DNA from: Polyangiaceae bacterium
Lineage (GTDB): Bacteria > Myxococcota_A > Polyangia > Polyangiales > Polyangiaceae
Direction: 5' to 3'
Assembly: GCA_025353725.1 (NCBI GenBank)
Contig: JANXOF010000086.1
Span: forward strand, 1-64,000
DNA: 64,000 nucleotides
The stretch's first letter is position 1. Every line of letters begins with the position of its first letter. A program made the translations under genes and the position numbers. Shown piece after piece: positions 17,697 to 26,206 of this stretch. The notes beneath the pieces were generated by a model. That model was not told the origin of the DNA. It saw nothing but the letters and a program-made list of their open reading frames with translations, and searched no databases.

Positions 17697-20072
17697 ATGA
17701 ACCCGACTGCCATGCTCCTGCTCATCGTCGCCGCCCACGCGATGTTCTTCTGGTCGATCATGCGACGTTGGCAGTTGATGCGCGTCGGGCGGTTTATCGA
17801 CCGCTTCGACCGCATACCGGAACGCCTATCCGCCGTCCTTCGCTACGCCTTCGCGCAAGAGAAGATGGCCTATTACCAACCTGCCGGGATTGCCCACAAG
17901 CTGATCTTCGTCGGTTTTATGGTGCTTCTTTTCAGGACCCTCGTGCTGTGGGGCCGAGGCTTCGACCCCTCCTGGAACTTACTGATTCTCGGTCCGACGC
18001 AGCCGATTGGTAAAGTTTACGAGTTCGCGAAAGACATTGTGGCCGTGCTGGTTATGGCCGGAGTCTCCGTGTTCTTTTACTACCGAGTTATTCGACCCGC
18101 GAAGCGACTCACGCACAGCGCGGAAGCGATCTTCATTCTCGGCATTATCTTTACGATGATGTTTGCAGACATCACGTATGACGGCGCGGCGCTCGCCCTC
18201 CTCGCAAAGGCGCCTGAGCTGTGCCCACCCGGAACCGGCGCGTCCGGCGCATTCGGTGCATTCGGTGCATTGGGTGCATCGATAGCCGCATCCGTCGGTG
18301 CGCAATGCCAGGCTATTCAAGAGATCCTCGCTCCCCACGCCGGCGTGGAACCGCACGTCGGGTTTTCGTTTTTCCCGTCTCCCGCGGGTTCGTTAATGTC
18401 GCTGCTGCTTCGCCCGCTATCGCCGAGCGTCCTTGTCGTGCTCGCGAAAATAGGATTTTGGACGCACGCGACGCTTCCCCTCGTGTTTCTCAACTTGCTC
18501 CCACACAGCAAGCACTTTCACGTGATTACGGGTATCCCGAATATCTTCTTCAAAGACCTGACGCCCAAGGGCAGGCTCGTTCCCATGGGGTCGGCCGAGC
18601 AAATTATGGAGCTCGCGATGGCGGCCTCCGAAATGCCCGAACCTACGAGAGCGCTGATTGGCGTTGCGAAAGTCGACCACCTTTCCTGGAAGGCCGTTCT
18701 CGACTTTTACACGTGTACGGAGTGCGGTCGCTGCTCGGACAATTGCCCTGCGCACAAGACAGGCAAAGTCCTCTCGCCGAAGCAATTTACTTTGGCGCTT
18801 CGCGACCACATGTACGAGCACGAAAACGAGCTCGTCGAGCGGGAGATGGCGTGGGGCACCGCGACCTCGGGAACCACGAACGGTTCGGAGGGAGACGTTC
18901 CGGTGGACCCCGAAGTGCTCGCTTCGGCGCGCGAGGGGGCTCGCGTCGCTCCGAAGTACACGGCTATCGACCTTGCGCCTGACGTCATTCATCCCGACGT
19001 TCTTTGGGCGTGCACTTCGTGCCGTGCGTGCGAGGAGCAGTGCCCCGTCCTCATTTCGTACGTCGATAAAATCGTCGATATGCGTCGAAATCTCGTGATG
19101 GTGCGCGGTGAGTTTCCGCACGCTCTCCAGAAACCGTTTCAGGGCATGGAGGTCAACGGTAACCCGTGGAACCTCTCTCGCCTCGACAGGTCGGCGTGGT
19201 CCGATGGTCTTGGCATCCCGACGTTCGCCGAAAAACCTAATGCAGAGGTTCTTTATTGGGTGGGGTGTGCCGCGAGCTACGACGACCGCGCGAAGAAAAT
19301 TGCCCGAGCGACGGCGCGTTTAATGAAGTCTGCGGGCGTCGACTTCGCCATCCTTGGGCAGGAAGAGAGCTGTACGGGCGACCCTGCGCGACGAGCGGGC
19401 AATGAGCTTCTCTTCGCGACGCTTGCAGAGGGCAATGCCCAAGTGCTCAATAGCTATAAAGATCAGGGCGGAATGAAACAAGTCATTACGGCTTGTCCTC
19501 ATTGCTTCAATACGCTGAAAAACGAATATCCGGATTTCGGCGCCAAGCTCGAAGTCGTTCATCATACGGACTTTTTGCTAGGTCTTCTCGCCGAGGGAAA
19601 GCTGAAGCCGAAGAGAGCCGTACCGGGCCGCGTCGTCTACCACGACAGCTGTTACCTCGGTCGCTACAACGATATCTACGAATCGCCCCGTGAGATCTTG
19701 CGGCTCATCCCTGGCGTCGAACTCGTCGAGCCCGATTACTGGACGAAAACGCGAGGGCTTTGCTGCGGCGCTGGCGGCGCTCAAATGTGGATGGAGGAAC
19801 AAAACACCAACCGCGTCAACGTCAAGCGGACGCTTCAACTCGTCGATACGGGGGCCAAGACGGTCGCGAGCGCGTGTCCGTTCTGCATGACGATGCTCAC
19901 CGACGGCCTCAAATCTCAAAGTCTCGAGGACACGGTCAAGCAGATGGACGTCGCCGAGATCCTCGATCTGAGCTGTGCCGTCGAAGAGTCGCCCGTGACG
20001 CTCCAAGCCGTGGCGCTTCGAGAACCCACGAGCCTCGCATCGGTCGCGTCGGTCGCGTCGACGGCCGGATGA
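17697..20072 (+). CDS. Membrane Fe-S oxidoreductase (heterodisulfide reductase-like, possible ETF:menaquinone oxidoreductase)
   Basis: A 791-residue integral membrane protein. The N-terminal third has about six membrane helices and resembles the NarI/cytochrome b-like domain. Two 4Fe-4S motifs follow, CTECGRCSDNCP (from Cys340) and CTSCRACEEQCP (from Cys439). The C-terminal half holds two CCG domains, including CPHCFNT (Cys600) and CCGAGG (Cys689-690), as in HdrB/GlpC. This order matches enzymes proposed to pass electrons from electron-transfer flavoprotein (fatty acid oxidation) to menaquinone. No etf genes are adjacent. Imperfect 9-bp repeats add a Gly-Ala-Phe stretch between helices, and the C-terminus is a short Ala-Ser-Val repeat. 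ATGA overlap couples it to yacG. Confidence 0.88.
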   Translation: MNPTAMLLLIVAAHAMFFWSIMRRWQLMRVGRFIDRFDRIPERLSAVLRYAFAQEKMAYYQPAGIAHKLIFVGFMVLLFRTLVLWGRGFDPSWNLLILGPTQPIGKVYEFAKDIVAVLVMAGVSVFFYYRVIRPAKRLTHSAEAIFILGIIFTMMFADITYDGAALALLAKAPELCPPGTGASGAFGAFGALGASIAASVGAQCQAIQEILAPHAGVEPHVGFSFFPSPAGSLMSLLLRPLSPSVLVVLAKIGFWTHATLPLVFLNLLPHSKHFHVITGIPNIFFKDLTPKGRLVPMGSAEQIMELAMAASEMPEPTRALIGVAKVDHLSWKAVLDFYTCTECGRCSDNCPAHKTGKVLSPKQFTLALRDHMYEHENELVEREMAWGTATSGTTNGSEGDVPVDPEVLASAREGARVAPKYTAIDLAPDVIHPDVLWACTSCRACEEQCPVLISYVDKIVDMRRNLVMVRGEFPHALQKPFQGMEVNGNPWNLSRLDRSAWSDGLGIPTFAEKPNAEVLYWVGCAASYDDRAKKIARATARLMKSAGVDFAILGQEESCTGDPARRAGNELLFATLAEGNAQVLNSYKDQGGMKQVITACPHCFNTLKNEYPDFGAKLEVVHHTDFLLGLLAEGKLKPKRAVPGRVVYHDSCYLGRYNDIYESPREILRLIPGVELVEPDYWTKTRGLCCGAGGAQMWMEEQNTNRVNVKRTLQLVDTGAKTVASACPFCMTMLTDGLKSQSLEDTVKQMDVAEILDLSCAVEESPVTLQAVALREPTSLASVASVASTAG
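18246..18281 (+). repeat. Four imperfect 9-bp tandem repeats inside the Fe-S oxidoreductase gene
   Basis: The unit GGTGCATTC occurs four times with one to two changes and encodes repeated Gly-Ala-Phe/Leu/Ser. It lies in a loop between predicted membrane helices. The unit length keeps the frame, so copy-number change would be tolerated. Confidence 0.75.
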
Positions 20073-20311
20073 CACGCGCCATGGCCTTCTGCCCCATCTG
20101 CGGTGAGGTTGTGGCGCCTCGCGAGTCGAACAAGGCGTTCCCCTTTTGCAACGCACGCTGCAAGTCGATCGACCTCGGTAAATGGCTGAGTGAACAGTAC
20201 ACGGTTCCTACCGTGCCTGATGAAGCCGGAGAGACCGACGGCGACGCGGCCTCCGAATACGACAAGGTTGAGGAGCACGGGCAGCCAACCCCGCGCGAGC
20301 CGCTTCACTGA
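20069..20311 (+). CDS. yacG: DNA gyrase inhibitor YacG (zinc protein)
   Basis: An 80-residue protein with the YacG pattern: FCPICGEVV, then PFCNARCKSIDLGKWLSEQYTVP. The four Cys residues (CxxC and CxxxC) bind one zinc ion, and in E. coli the protein binds GyrB and inhibits gyrase. The acidic C-terminal tail is longer than the core needs and looks disordered. The ATG at 20069 overlaps the stop of the Fe-S oxidoreductase gene by 4 bases, so translation is coupled. An ATG at 20081 would give a start just before the first Cys and is also possible. Confidence 0.92.
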   Translation: MTRAMAFCPICGEVVAPRESNKAFPFCNARCKSIDLGKWLSEQYTVPTVPDEAGETDGDAASEYDKVEEHGQPTPREPLH

Positions 20312-20407
20312 CGGGCGAGCGGCGCGTAAATGCCGGGTTGCACTGACCCACGTGAGCGTGTAGCCCGGAGGTACCATTCTTCGCGGTGCTTACCAGGAAA
20401 CGTGCCG

Positions 20408-21010
20408 ATGTCGCCTCTCCTTCATGCCTCGCTTCAACCGACGAGCGAAGCTCATGTGCGTCAACGTAAGACGCACGCGTTGTCCAGCTCCCTCATTCGC
20501 CCCGCGGTCGCGCGCTTGCTCATCGCAGCGGCCTTTTCGGCGGCGGCCTCCGTCGCGTGCAGCAAGGAGCCGACGCGTTGGGATAAAGCGGTCGAGACGG
20601 CAAAGAGTGTGGAAAAGGCGGACCTGCCGAAACCGGTTGTGGCGGAAGGCGGAAGCCTCAACAAGTTCTTTCCCCCGAAGGAATTCGACGGAAAGAAAGT
20701 GACCTTTACCGCCGAGAAGCCTGGCGCTGTCGAAGCAAAGCTCGAAGAGGGCGGAGCCGAAATCGGCACGCTCGCAATTACGGATACAAACGGTAACGCC
20801 GACGCGTTAGCGAAATTTGATAAAGCCGCTGAAGAGGTCTCCGGTGCGCCTCTCGTGACGCAAGGAAAGAACAAGAGCGCCGCGCTCGTGGGTAAACGGT
20901 TTCAGGTCTCGGTGATGAGTCAGAAACTTGACCCTGAAGCGCGGAAGGCGATCCTAGGCAAGTTTGATATCCGCGGGCTTTCTTCGTTCACGCCGCCGGT
21001 GGCAAAGTAA
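20408..21010 (+). CDS. Hypothetical lipoprotein
   Basis: A 200-residue exported protein. After about 30 variable residues, LLIAAAFSAAASVAC forms a signal peptide with lipobox Cys, followed by Ser-Lys. The mature part has a helical segment (KAVETAKSVEK) and then a small alpha/beta domain of about 120 residues containing DTNGNADALAKFDKAAEEV and ending FDIRGLSSF. I recognise no family. The ATG at 20408 is preferred over the upstream frame because it gives a shorter lead into the signal peptide; still later starts cannot be excluded. It lies in the same-direction run after yacG, 97 bases away. Confidence 0.75.
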   Translation: MSPLLHASLQPTSEAHVRQRKTHALSSSLIRPAVARLLIAAAFSAAASVACSKEPTRWDKAVETAKSVEKADLPKPVVAEGGSLNKFFPPKEFDGKKVTFTAEKPGAVEAKLEEGGAEIGTLAITDTNGNADALAKFDKAAEEVSGAPLVTQGKNKSAALVGKRFQVSVMSQKLDPEARKAILGKFDIRGLSSFTPPVAK

Positions 21011-21059
21011 ACGCCTTGATTCGCGCCTTTGGTTTTCCACCCCTCGAAAGTAGAACAGC

Positions 21060-21947
21060 ATGAGCGACATCGCGATATCTCAGCTCCTTGAAGAACTTCC
21101 CGCGACCAGCCTCACCACGCGCGTCCTTGGCGGTCTCGATTACTTGGTTCCTGGTGAGTGGGTAAACGTTACAAACTTCGAGGAGACCGTGAAGCTCGTC
21201 ACGGGCGAAGACGACCAAGCCTTGATTCAACAGGTCGGTGAGCGCGCGATAGCGCTCTACGCGGATGCGTCGAACGGCTATCAACGCGCGGTTTCTCTTT
21301 ACAAGCTCGTAGACAGCGGGTCGACGATGGCAGGCGTCACGGCCCTCGCCGGAAAGCTCGCCGAAGACGTGAGCTGGCTTCAGTTTCTCGGCAGCGTCAC
21401 GCCTAAGTCTGAGACGACACAAAGCATCGACGCCGCTCTCAAGTTTGCGGCCGAAATCGGTGCGTTTTGTTGCAGTAACGGAATTCCCGGTGACAGCGTA
21501 GGGGAATTTGTATCGGCGCTTACGGCGTACGAAAAGGAGGACAAAGTTCGGTTTGCCGCGTGGATAGCGCTGGATTGCGTGCTTCCGCTCGGCCCCGAGT
21601 TCTTCTCGTTGCTCACGTCGTCGCTCAGCGGTGCGATGGACAAGCTCGAGGCGAGCCCGCTTTACGGAAAGCTGCACGGGTTCATTCCTGGCAGCGGGGC
21701 AGGCGACAAGAGCGCCTTCCTCCGCGAAGCTCTCGAGAAGTCGTCGGCGCACATCACCGGATTCGCTCAAGAGAAAGACCTCACTCAAGCCGGCATTCTC
21801 GACACCGTGAAGGGCTACATCGACGGAGCCGAAGGCAAGCTCGACTACGCAGCGGCGATCCTCGACCTCTCCACGAACGTCTTTGAGCACACCGGAATAC
21901 AATCGGTGGCGAGGCGCGTTATTAAGCGGGCATACGCCGAAATCTAA
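21060..21947 (+). CDS. Hypothetical helical protein (295 aa)
   Basis: A soluble protein of 295 residues without signal peptide. It is almost wholly alpha-helical, with repeated helical hairpins, a GAFCCSNG dicysteine and a Gly/Ser-rich loop near residue 215. No catalytic motif or known domain is recognised. The ATG at 21060 gives a sensible N-terminus (MSDIAISQLLEELP). Codon use and length support a real gene. It sits 49 bases after a lipoprotein gene and about 100 bases before an outer-membrane protein gene in the same direction, so an envelope-related role is possible but unproven. Confidence 0.75.
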   Translation: MSDIAISQLLEELPATSLTTRVLGGLDYLVPGEWVNVTNFEETVKLVTGEDDQALIQQVGERAIALYADASNGYQRAVSLYKLVDSGSTMAGVTALAGKLAEDVSWLQFLGSVTPKSETTQSIDAALKFAAEIGAFCCSNGIPGDSVGEFVSALTAYEKEDKVRFAAWIALDCVLPLGPEFFSLLTSSLSGAMDKLEASPLYGKLHGFIPGSGAGDKSAFLREALEKSSAHITGFAQEKDLTQAGILDTVKGYIDGAEGKLDYAAAILDLSTNVFEHTGIQSVARRVIKRAYAEI

Positions 21948-22048
21948 GTCCTTTCCGCCCATCTCGGCACCGGCTGGCGCGTGGCTGGCACCATCGCTTG
22001 TCGACGGTTGGGGACCTCTCGCCACGAGACATGCGACACTACCTTGCG

Positions 22049-22951
22049 ATGCGCCGTCCTCTCGCCCGAAGCCTGAAGCGTTTCTTCCGCGGCAGTTCGA
22101 CCGCGCTGGTTCTTCTTGGTTGCGTGCTCTTCAAAGGCGGTGGCTCCATTTCGGACGCGTACGCACAGGAAATGGCGCCCCTTCCTGCGCTTGTGCCTCC
22201 TCCTCCGATGGGCACACCGCCATCGCCCACTCTACCCAACGACCCCAATTCGCCTGGCTCCGTGGCGGGCCCTGGCGCGTATCCTGCGTACCCTGGGGCC
22301 GAGCAGGCGACGGTCGCGAAGCTCGACGAAGCCGAGCGCGAGGATAGCGGACGGAAGTTCGAACTCTTCTGGTTCGATGCTCAACTCGGTGCATCTTACA
22401 TTGACATGCGTCAGTTCTCGTCGGAGACGCTTGCTATCGAAAAGGCGAGCGCGGGTGGGCCGATGTTTGCTCTTGGCGCGGGCGTGCGGTTCGTTCTGCT
22501 TACGCTGGGGGTACGTGCGCGCTACAATGCTTTATCTTCCTTCAATATGTGGCAGATCAACGGCGAGATAGGGTTCAAGATCCCGATTCGAAATGTTGAT
22601 CTTCTGTTCGGATTGCACGGAGGCTATTCGTTCGTTGGGAGTCTCGGTGAAGGGGCCACCGCGACGAACAGCGGAAATACGCAAGCGAACTCGGACGCCG
22701 TCAAAGTCCGAGGGTTCAACGCCGGGCTCGACCTCGCCGTTGACTATTACGTCACACCGACAGTGTCGGTGGGCGGAGGGTTTGTCGGCGACTTTCTTTT
22801 GTTGAATCGTCCGCCCGTGGGCGTACCCGCTGGGTTGACGCCCGATCAACAGGCGGCGGTAGCGGCAGACCCGCTCTACCAACGTTCTGGGACGAGCGCG
22901 GGGTTGCAGCTTGGAGGCGCCCTACGCCTCGGCTTTCACTTCGGGCTATGA
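22049..22951 (+). CDS. Outer-membrane beta-barrel protein
   Basis: About 300 residues. A basic N-terminus and hydrophobic segment (residues 1-35) ending DAYAQE form a signal peptide cleaved after Ala. A Pro-rich linker (VPPPPMGTPPSP) precedes a domain of alternating hydrophobic and polar residues with many aromatic girdle positions, ending in FHFGL, whose hydrophobic C-terminal residue is typical of barrel assembly signals. It is of the small OmpA/OprF-like or porin-like barrel type; the exact family is not clear. ATGs at 22031 and 22049 are both in frame; 22049 directly opens the basic signal sequence. Confidence 0.78.
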   Translation: MRRPLARSLKRFFRGSSTALVLLGCVLFKGGGSISDAYAQEMAPLPALVPPPPMGTPPSPTLPNDPNSPGSVAGPGAYPAYPGAEQATVAKLDEAEREDSGRKFELFWFDAQLGASYIDMRQFSSETLAIEKASAGGPMFALGAGVRFVLLTLGVRARYNALSSFNMWQINGEIGFKIPIRNVDLLFGLHGGYSFVGSLGEGATATNSGNTQANSDAVKVRGFNAGLDLAVDYYVTPTVSVGGGFVGDFLLLNRPPVGVPAGLTPDQQAAVAADPLYQRSGTSAGLQLGGALRLGFHFGL

Positions 22952-22983
22952 ACGCGCGTGCCTTAGTGACGGGTACCGTGCGC

Positions 22984-22998
22984 GGTCACGAAGTGACC
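22984..22998. other. Perfect inverted repeat between outer-membrane protein gene and PrsW-like gene
   Basis: GGTCAC-GAA-GTGACC is a perfect 6-3-6 palindrome, 33 bases after one stop and 40 bases before the next start. It could be an operator for the PrsW-like gene or a weak terminator hairpin. No T-run follows immediately. Confidence 0.4.
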
Positions 22999-23037
22999 TG
23001 GTTTGTCATGGATCTTTTCACGGGCTAAGCTCCGCGG

Positions 23038-24204
23038 GTGCTCACCTGGATAAGCTGGCTCGGCCCTTCATTTGTGCCGGCGCTGCTGCTTCTCGCGCTT
23101 GTTTACGTGAGCGATCGACGTCGCGAGCCATTGCCGATTGTTTTGCTCGTCTTCGCCCTCGGCGGAATGGGGAAGGTCGTAACGCACTACGCCGAGACAC
23201 GCGCAGCCGGATGGATAGGCCTCGAAGCGACGGGCCAATCCGCGAGCCCCGCAGGCTCGATGCTCTTCTTGTTCGGATTCGCCGCGCCGATGCGGGAAGC
23301 CTCCAAAGTCGCAGCCATGTGGCCTGCGTTTCGCTCGAAACACTTTGACGAGCCCGTCGACGGCCTTGTCTACGCGTCGGCGTCGGCGCTCGGGTTTGCG
23401 TGCATCGAAAACGCGTTCGCGTTGCACGGTCACGAAGGCAGTTGGCTTGGCCTCGCTCGCGCGGCAGTCGCGCTGCCTGCTCATGTCTTTTTTGCGTGTA
23501 CATGGGGATATGTACTCGGACGCGTCAGAAGCGATAAACGAGCTGGCCCTCTCTTCACGTTATCTTGGGTCGTCGCGACTGGCATTCACGGCCTCTACGC
23601 GCACCTCGTCTATGGCCGCGGTTCCGGTGCGCTCCTAGGCACGCTTCCGTTGCTTGCCGCGATGGCGGTCGCGGCATTCTTCGCCGCGCGTGATCTCAAG
23701 TCACGCGGCGATAGGCACTCCCGGGTTTCAGAGCTCCTCGAGCGTCTCTCCACGCTCTACGTTTCAGGCCCGCCAAGCCTTCAGACCGTACGCGAGGCGC
23801 TCCGTCGCGAAGGCCAACCGATCACGCTGCGGTGGGTCGGGTTTGGCACGCTCGTGACCGTTGGCGCGATGGTGGTCGGCCTTGCCCTTTCCGTGGCGTG
23901 CGGTCACTGGGCACACGTCGACTTCGCCTCCGTCGATGAACACGACGTGGGCACCATCGCGCCGGTCGTGCTCCTTGGCTCGGGCCTGCTCGCGGCGTTT
24001 CCAGTGAGCGGGTTTTTGATCGCTCGCGCGTCCAACCTCCCCACGCTGCTCGAGTCGGCGCTGGCTTCGGGGTTGGCGATTGTCCTTATCCTGGTCTTGA
24101 TGGGACTTGCGGCGCCGGCAGCCTTGGTCTTCGCGTTAGCGTTTTCACCCATTGCGTGGAGCCTGGCATGTGCGGGGGCGTGGATGGGTCGCCCGGCAAG
24201 CTAA
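23038..24204 (+). CDS. PrsW family intramembrane metalloprotease
   Basis: A 388-residue membrane protein with about eight to nine hydrophobic helices. PrsW-type conserved residues are visible: PMREASKVAAMW (related to the EExxK motif), the GFACIENAFAL segment with Glu-Asn, PAHVFFACTWG with His, and GIHGLYAHLV with His. In Bacillus PrsW cleaves an anti-sigma factor within the membrane. The first Glu of EExxK is Arg here, so activity relies on the remaining Glu and His residues. A cytosolic helical insert lies between the N-terminal protease part and four C-terminal helices. The start is GTG at 23038. No sigma/anti-sigma pair is adjacent. Confidence 0.82.
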   Translation: MLTWISWLGPSFVPALLLLALVYVSDRRREPLPIVLLVFALGGMGKVVTHYAETRAAGWIGLEATGQSASPAGSMLFLFGFAAPMREASKVAAMWPAFRSKHFDEPVDGLVYASASALGFACIENAFALHGHEGSWLGLARAAVALPAHVFFACTWGYVLGRVRSDKRAGPLFTLSWVVATGIHGLYAHLVYGRGSGALLGTLPLLAAMAVAAFFAARDLKSRGDRHSRVSELLERLSTLYVSGPPSLQTVREALRREGQPITLRWVGFGTLVTVGAMVVGLALSVACGHWAHVDFASVDEHDVGTIAPVVLLGSGLLAAFPVSGFLIARASNLPTLLESALASGLAIVLILVLMGLAAPAALVFALAFSPIAWSLACAGAWMGRPAS

Positions 24205-24448
24205 TCCACGCCAGTGCAAGTAAACTCGCTAACGCAGGCGCTCAGCCTCGCGCTCATAGGCCCCGGCGGCCACATGGAATCACGTTCCAACTGAGGCAAA
24301 ACCATGAGTGTAGACGTCCACTTAAAACGACATTCGCGCATCTATCGATGAAGTGTCGAGCCAGGTGAAAATGCCTCTGCAAAATGTGAGAATAATGACT
24401 CAACTTCCAAACGAGAAAAGCAATTTAAGTAGATTAAAGTCCGGTAAA
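24205..24448. other. AT-rich spacer after PrsW-like gene
   Basis: Composition drops sharply in this stretch, marking the left boundary of an AT-rich island that continues to about 25,900. I see no coding frame, no clear inverted repeat end and no tRNA. Confidence 0.5.
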
Positions 24449-25774
24449 TTAGAAAAATGATTTGTACGAACCGTTGACCGCTTTTGTGTCGAGACTATCC
24501 GTATGAGCGACTAGCCGTTCAGCATAGCGTTTGTTAATGGCACCGCAGGCACGAACCATCTCCTCACGATTGTCCGGCCCTGTGACATCCGGAACTTTGT
24601 CCAACCCGCGCATGGTGTAGTGATTGCTCGCCAGCCATAAAGCAATGACTCTGGTGTACATGTAGTCACCCTGTTTGGCGGAAAGTACCGAAGGCATAAG
24701 TGGCTTAGGGAATAGGATATGGAGGTTATTTAGTTCGCTCAGGATGAAAGACATGTTCCAGCTTTCATAGAGATTGATCCACTCTTGGGTGAGGTCGTCC
24801 TTCAAGTAGTAGTTCTCTTCGGAAATTAGCGAGCGGTACAAATCGCTTTCAATCGTTTTGGGGGCCACTGAGTTTTTCTCGACGTAGCTCTTCGGTTTTT
24901 CTGATGTTATAAATTGACTCAAAACATGTCCGCTATAGGCATTGTCCTTCTAGTCTTTCTTGTACTCGGTTGAAGCCGCCTGGTAGACGTTGAGAATAAT
25001 GCCAGAGAAGTCACCGATAGCCGTGGGCTTCGTAGAATTCATTAGGCTCTTTTTTTAGCAAAACCGATCAGGTGTTTGTTGTCAAAATCCTGCACCTGCT
25101 CTACTGTGAGTAACCGACCGTTGTTGGCATTGAGGTAGCGGTTAAATGTAATTGCTGGGTCGACAGATACCGTCTTTACGGAATCAAAAAACGGTGAGTG
25201 GACTTGAATACGCCAAAAAAGTCGAGAATGTGCTATGCGGTTTGATGCCGTACGCGCTTCTTTTATCGAGGATGTGCTCCTGGATGTCGACGACAAAGCG
25301 ATAATTGTTGGCCATCGCTGCAGTCAGCGACTCAAGTAAGTATATTTGATTGAGTGTGATCTCGAGCTCTTTGAACGGTTCCAGCCACTTGTTGTTGATG
25401 GCGAGTTCGATAAATTCCATGATCGCAGGGTGGTGAGCGACGCCCTCCCGAATAGCCTGCAGTAGAGGGGCCATCGGTTGCGGCGTGGACTTGGCAAGCC
25501 TGAGGAATTCCTGCATTGGCAGCGATGACGGTTTGAAGTCAGACAATTTCATTTCACTCAGCAAGGAATCGATGATGCTGGGATTAGTCATCATTGTTTT
25601 ATTAATGCCCAACATCGTCATGGCCGTATCAACTTTGGCCAAAGCCGCGCCCGTAACCGCTGTTTCAGCCATCCGCGTATCCGCAGTGCTCACGTCTGAA
25701 GCGGTGAATGCGCATCCTTGCGTGGCAGTAGCAAGAGCGATGACCGAAACGAATTGGAGGCTGATGAGTTTCAT
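24449..25774 (-). pseudogene. Decayed AT-rich lipoprotein gene of unknown function
   Basis: Three frames together encode one protein of about 440 residues. The start ATG at 25774 has AAAGGA upstream and opens a signal peptide with lipobox TQGC. The first frame carries coherent sequence to about 25,240 (ILDKRSAYGIKPHS), then coding potential moves to another frame ending LIGFAKKRA at 25042. A run of seven A residues there marks a second frameshift. The third frame continues MNSTKPTAIGDF..., is broken by an in-frame TAG near 24,951, and resumes through KSYVEKN to SYKSFF. The gene has low GC and codon use unlike its neighbours, so it was probably acquired and then decayed. No known domain is recognised. 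Confidence 0.72.
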
Positions 25775-26051
25775 GAGCAGTCCTTTATTTGAGGGTACTG
25801 CGCACACAGTAATATGTGTGCCACAAAGAAGGGCGATGTCGGAGGTCTGGTTGCAACTGTCTAAACTCTTGATAGGACTCGCTTTGACCCAAGCGGCGGA
25901 GCTAGCCGGGCGCAACGCGAAGCCTCAGTAGCGCCGCTGCTTGAACCGATGCGAGGATCGGTTGATCGAGGTGGGCGTCACCACGCGCATGTTTCTGTCG
26001 TGACCTGTCCGCAGAACATTGGCTCACGCGAAGCTGGAAATTTGACGTCGT

Positions 26052-26185
26052 TCATCGTTTGAACTGCAATTCGATTTGCCAGCGAAGTCTGTATCCCTGT
26101 AGACATCGCTCGGCGTCGAGCGGCGAGCGGACGTGACCAGCAAGACGTACTTCGCCGACGCGAAGACGCGCACCGACAGGGCCGC
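26052..26185 (-). pseudogene. IS4-family transposase remnant
   Basis: A short broken fragment. One frame reads ASAKYVLLVTSARR...PSDVYR, and after a frameshift the next frame reads GYRLRWQIELQFKR and stops. The second piece matches the YRxRWQIELxFKR signature of IS4-type DDE transposases, and the first matches the strand just upstream of it. The rest of the transposase and the terminal repeats are gone. The fragment lies at the right edge of the AT-rich island and 21 bases from the stop of the dienoyl-CoA isomerase-like gene. The remainder of the gap 25775-26206 holds nothing else I can support. Confidence 0.6.
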
Positions 26186-26206
26186 GCCTTCTCACATCGC
26201 AGCCGT

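Noticed and set aside
20988-22025. Long minus-strand open frame opposite the 295-residue unknown protein
   Set aside because: It spans two plus-strand genes and the spacer between them and shows shadow composition; the plus-strand frame has a sensible start and amino-acid balance.
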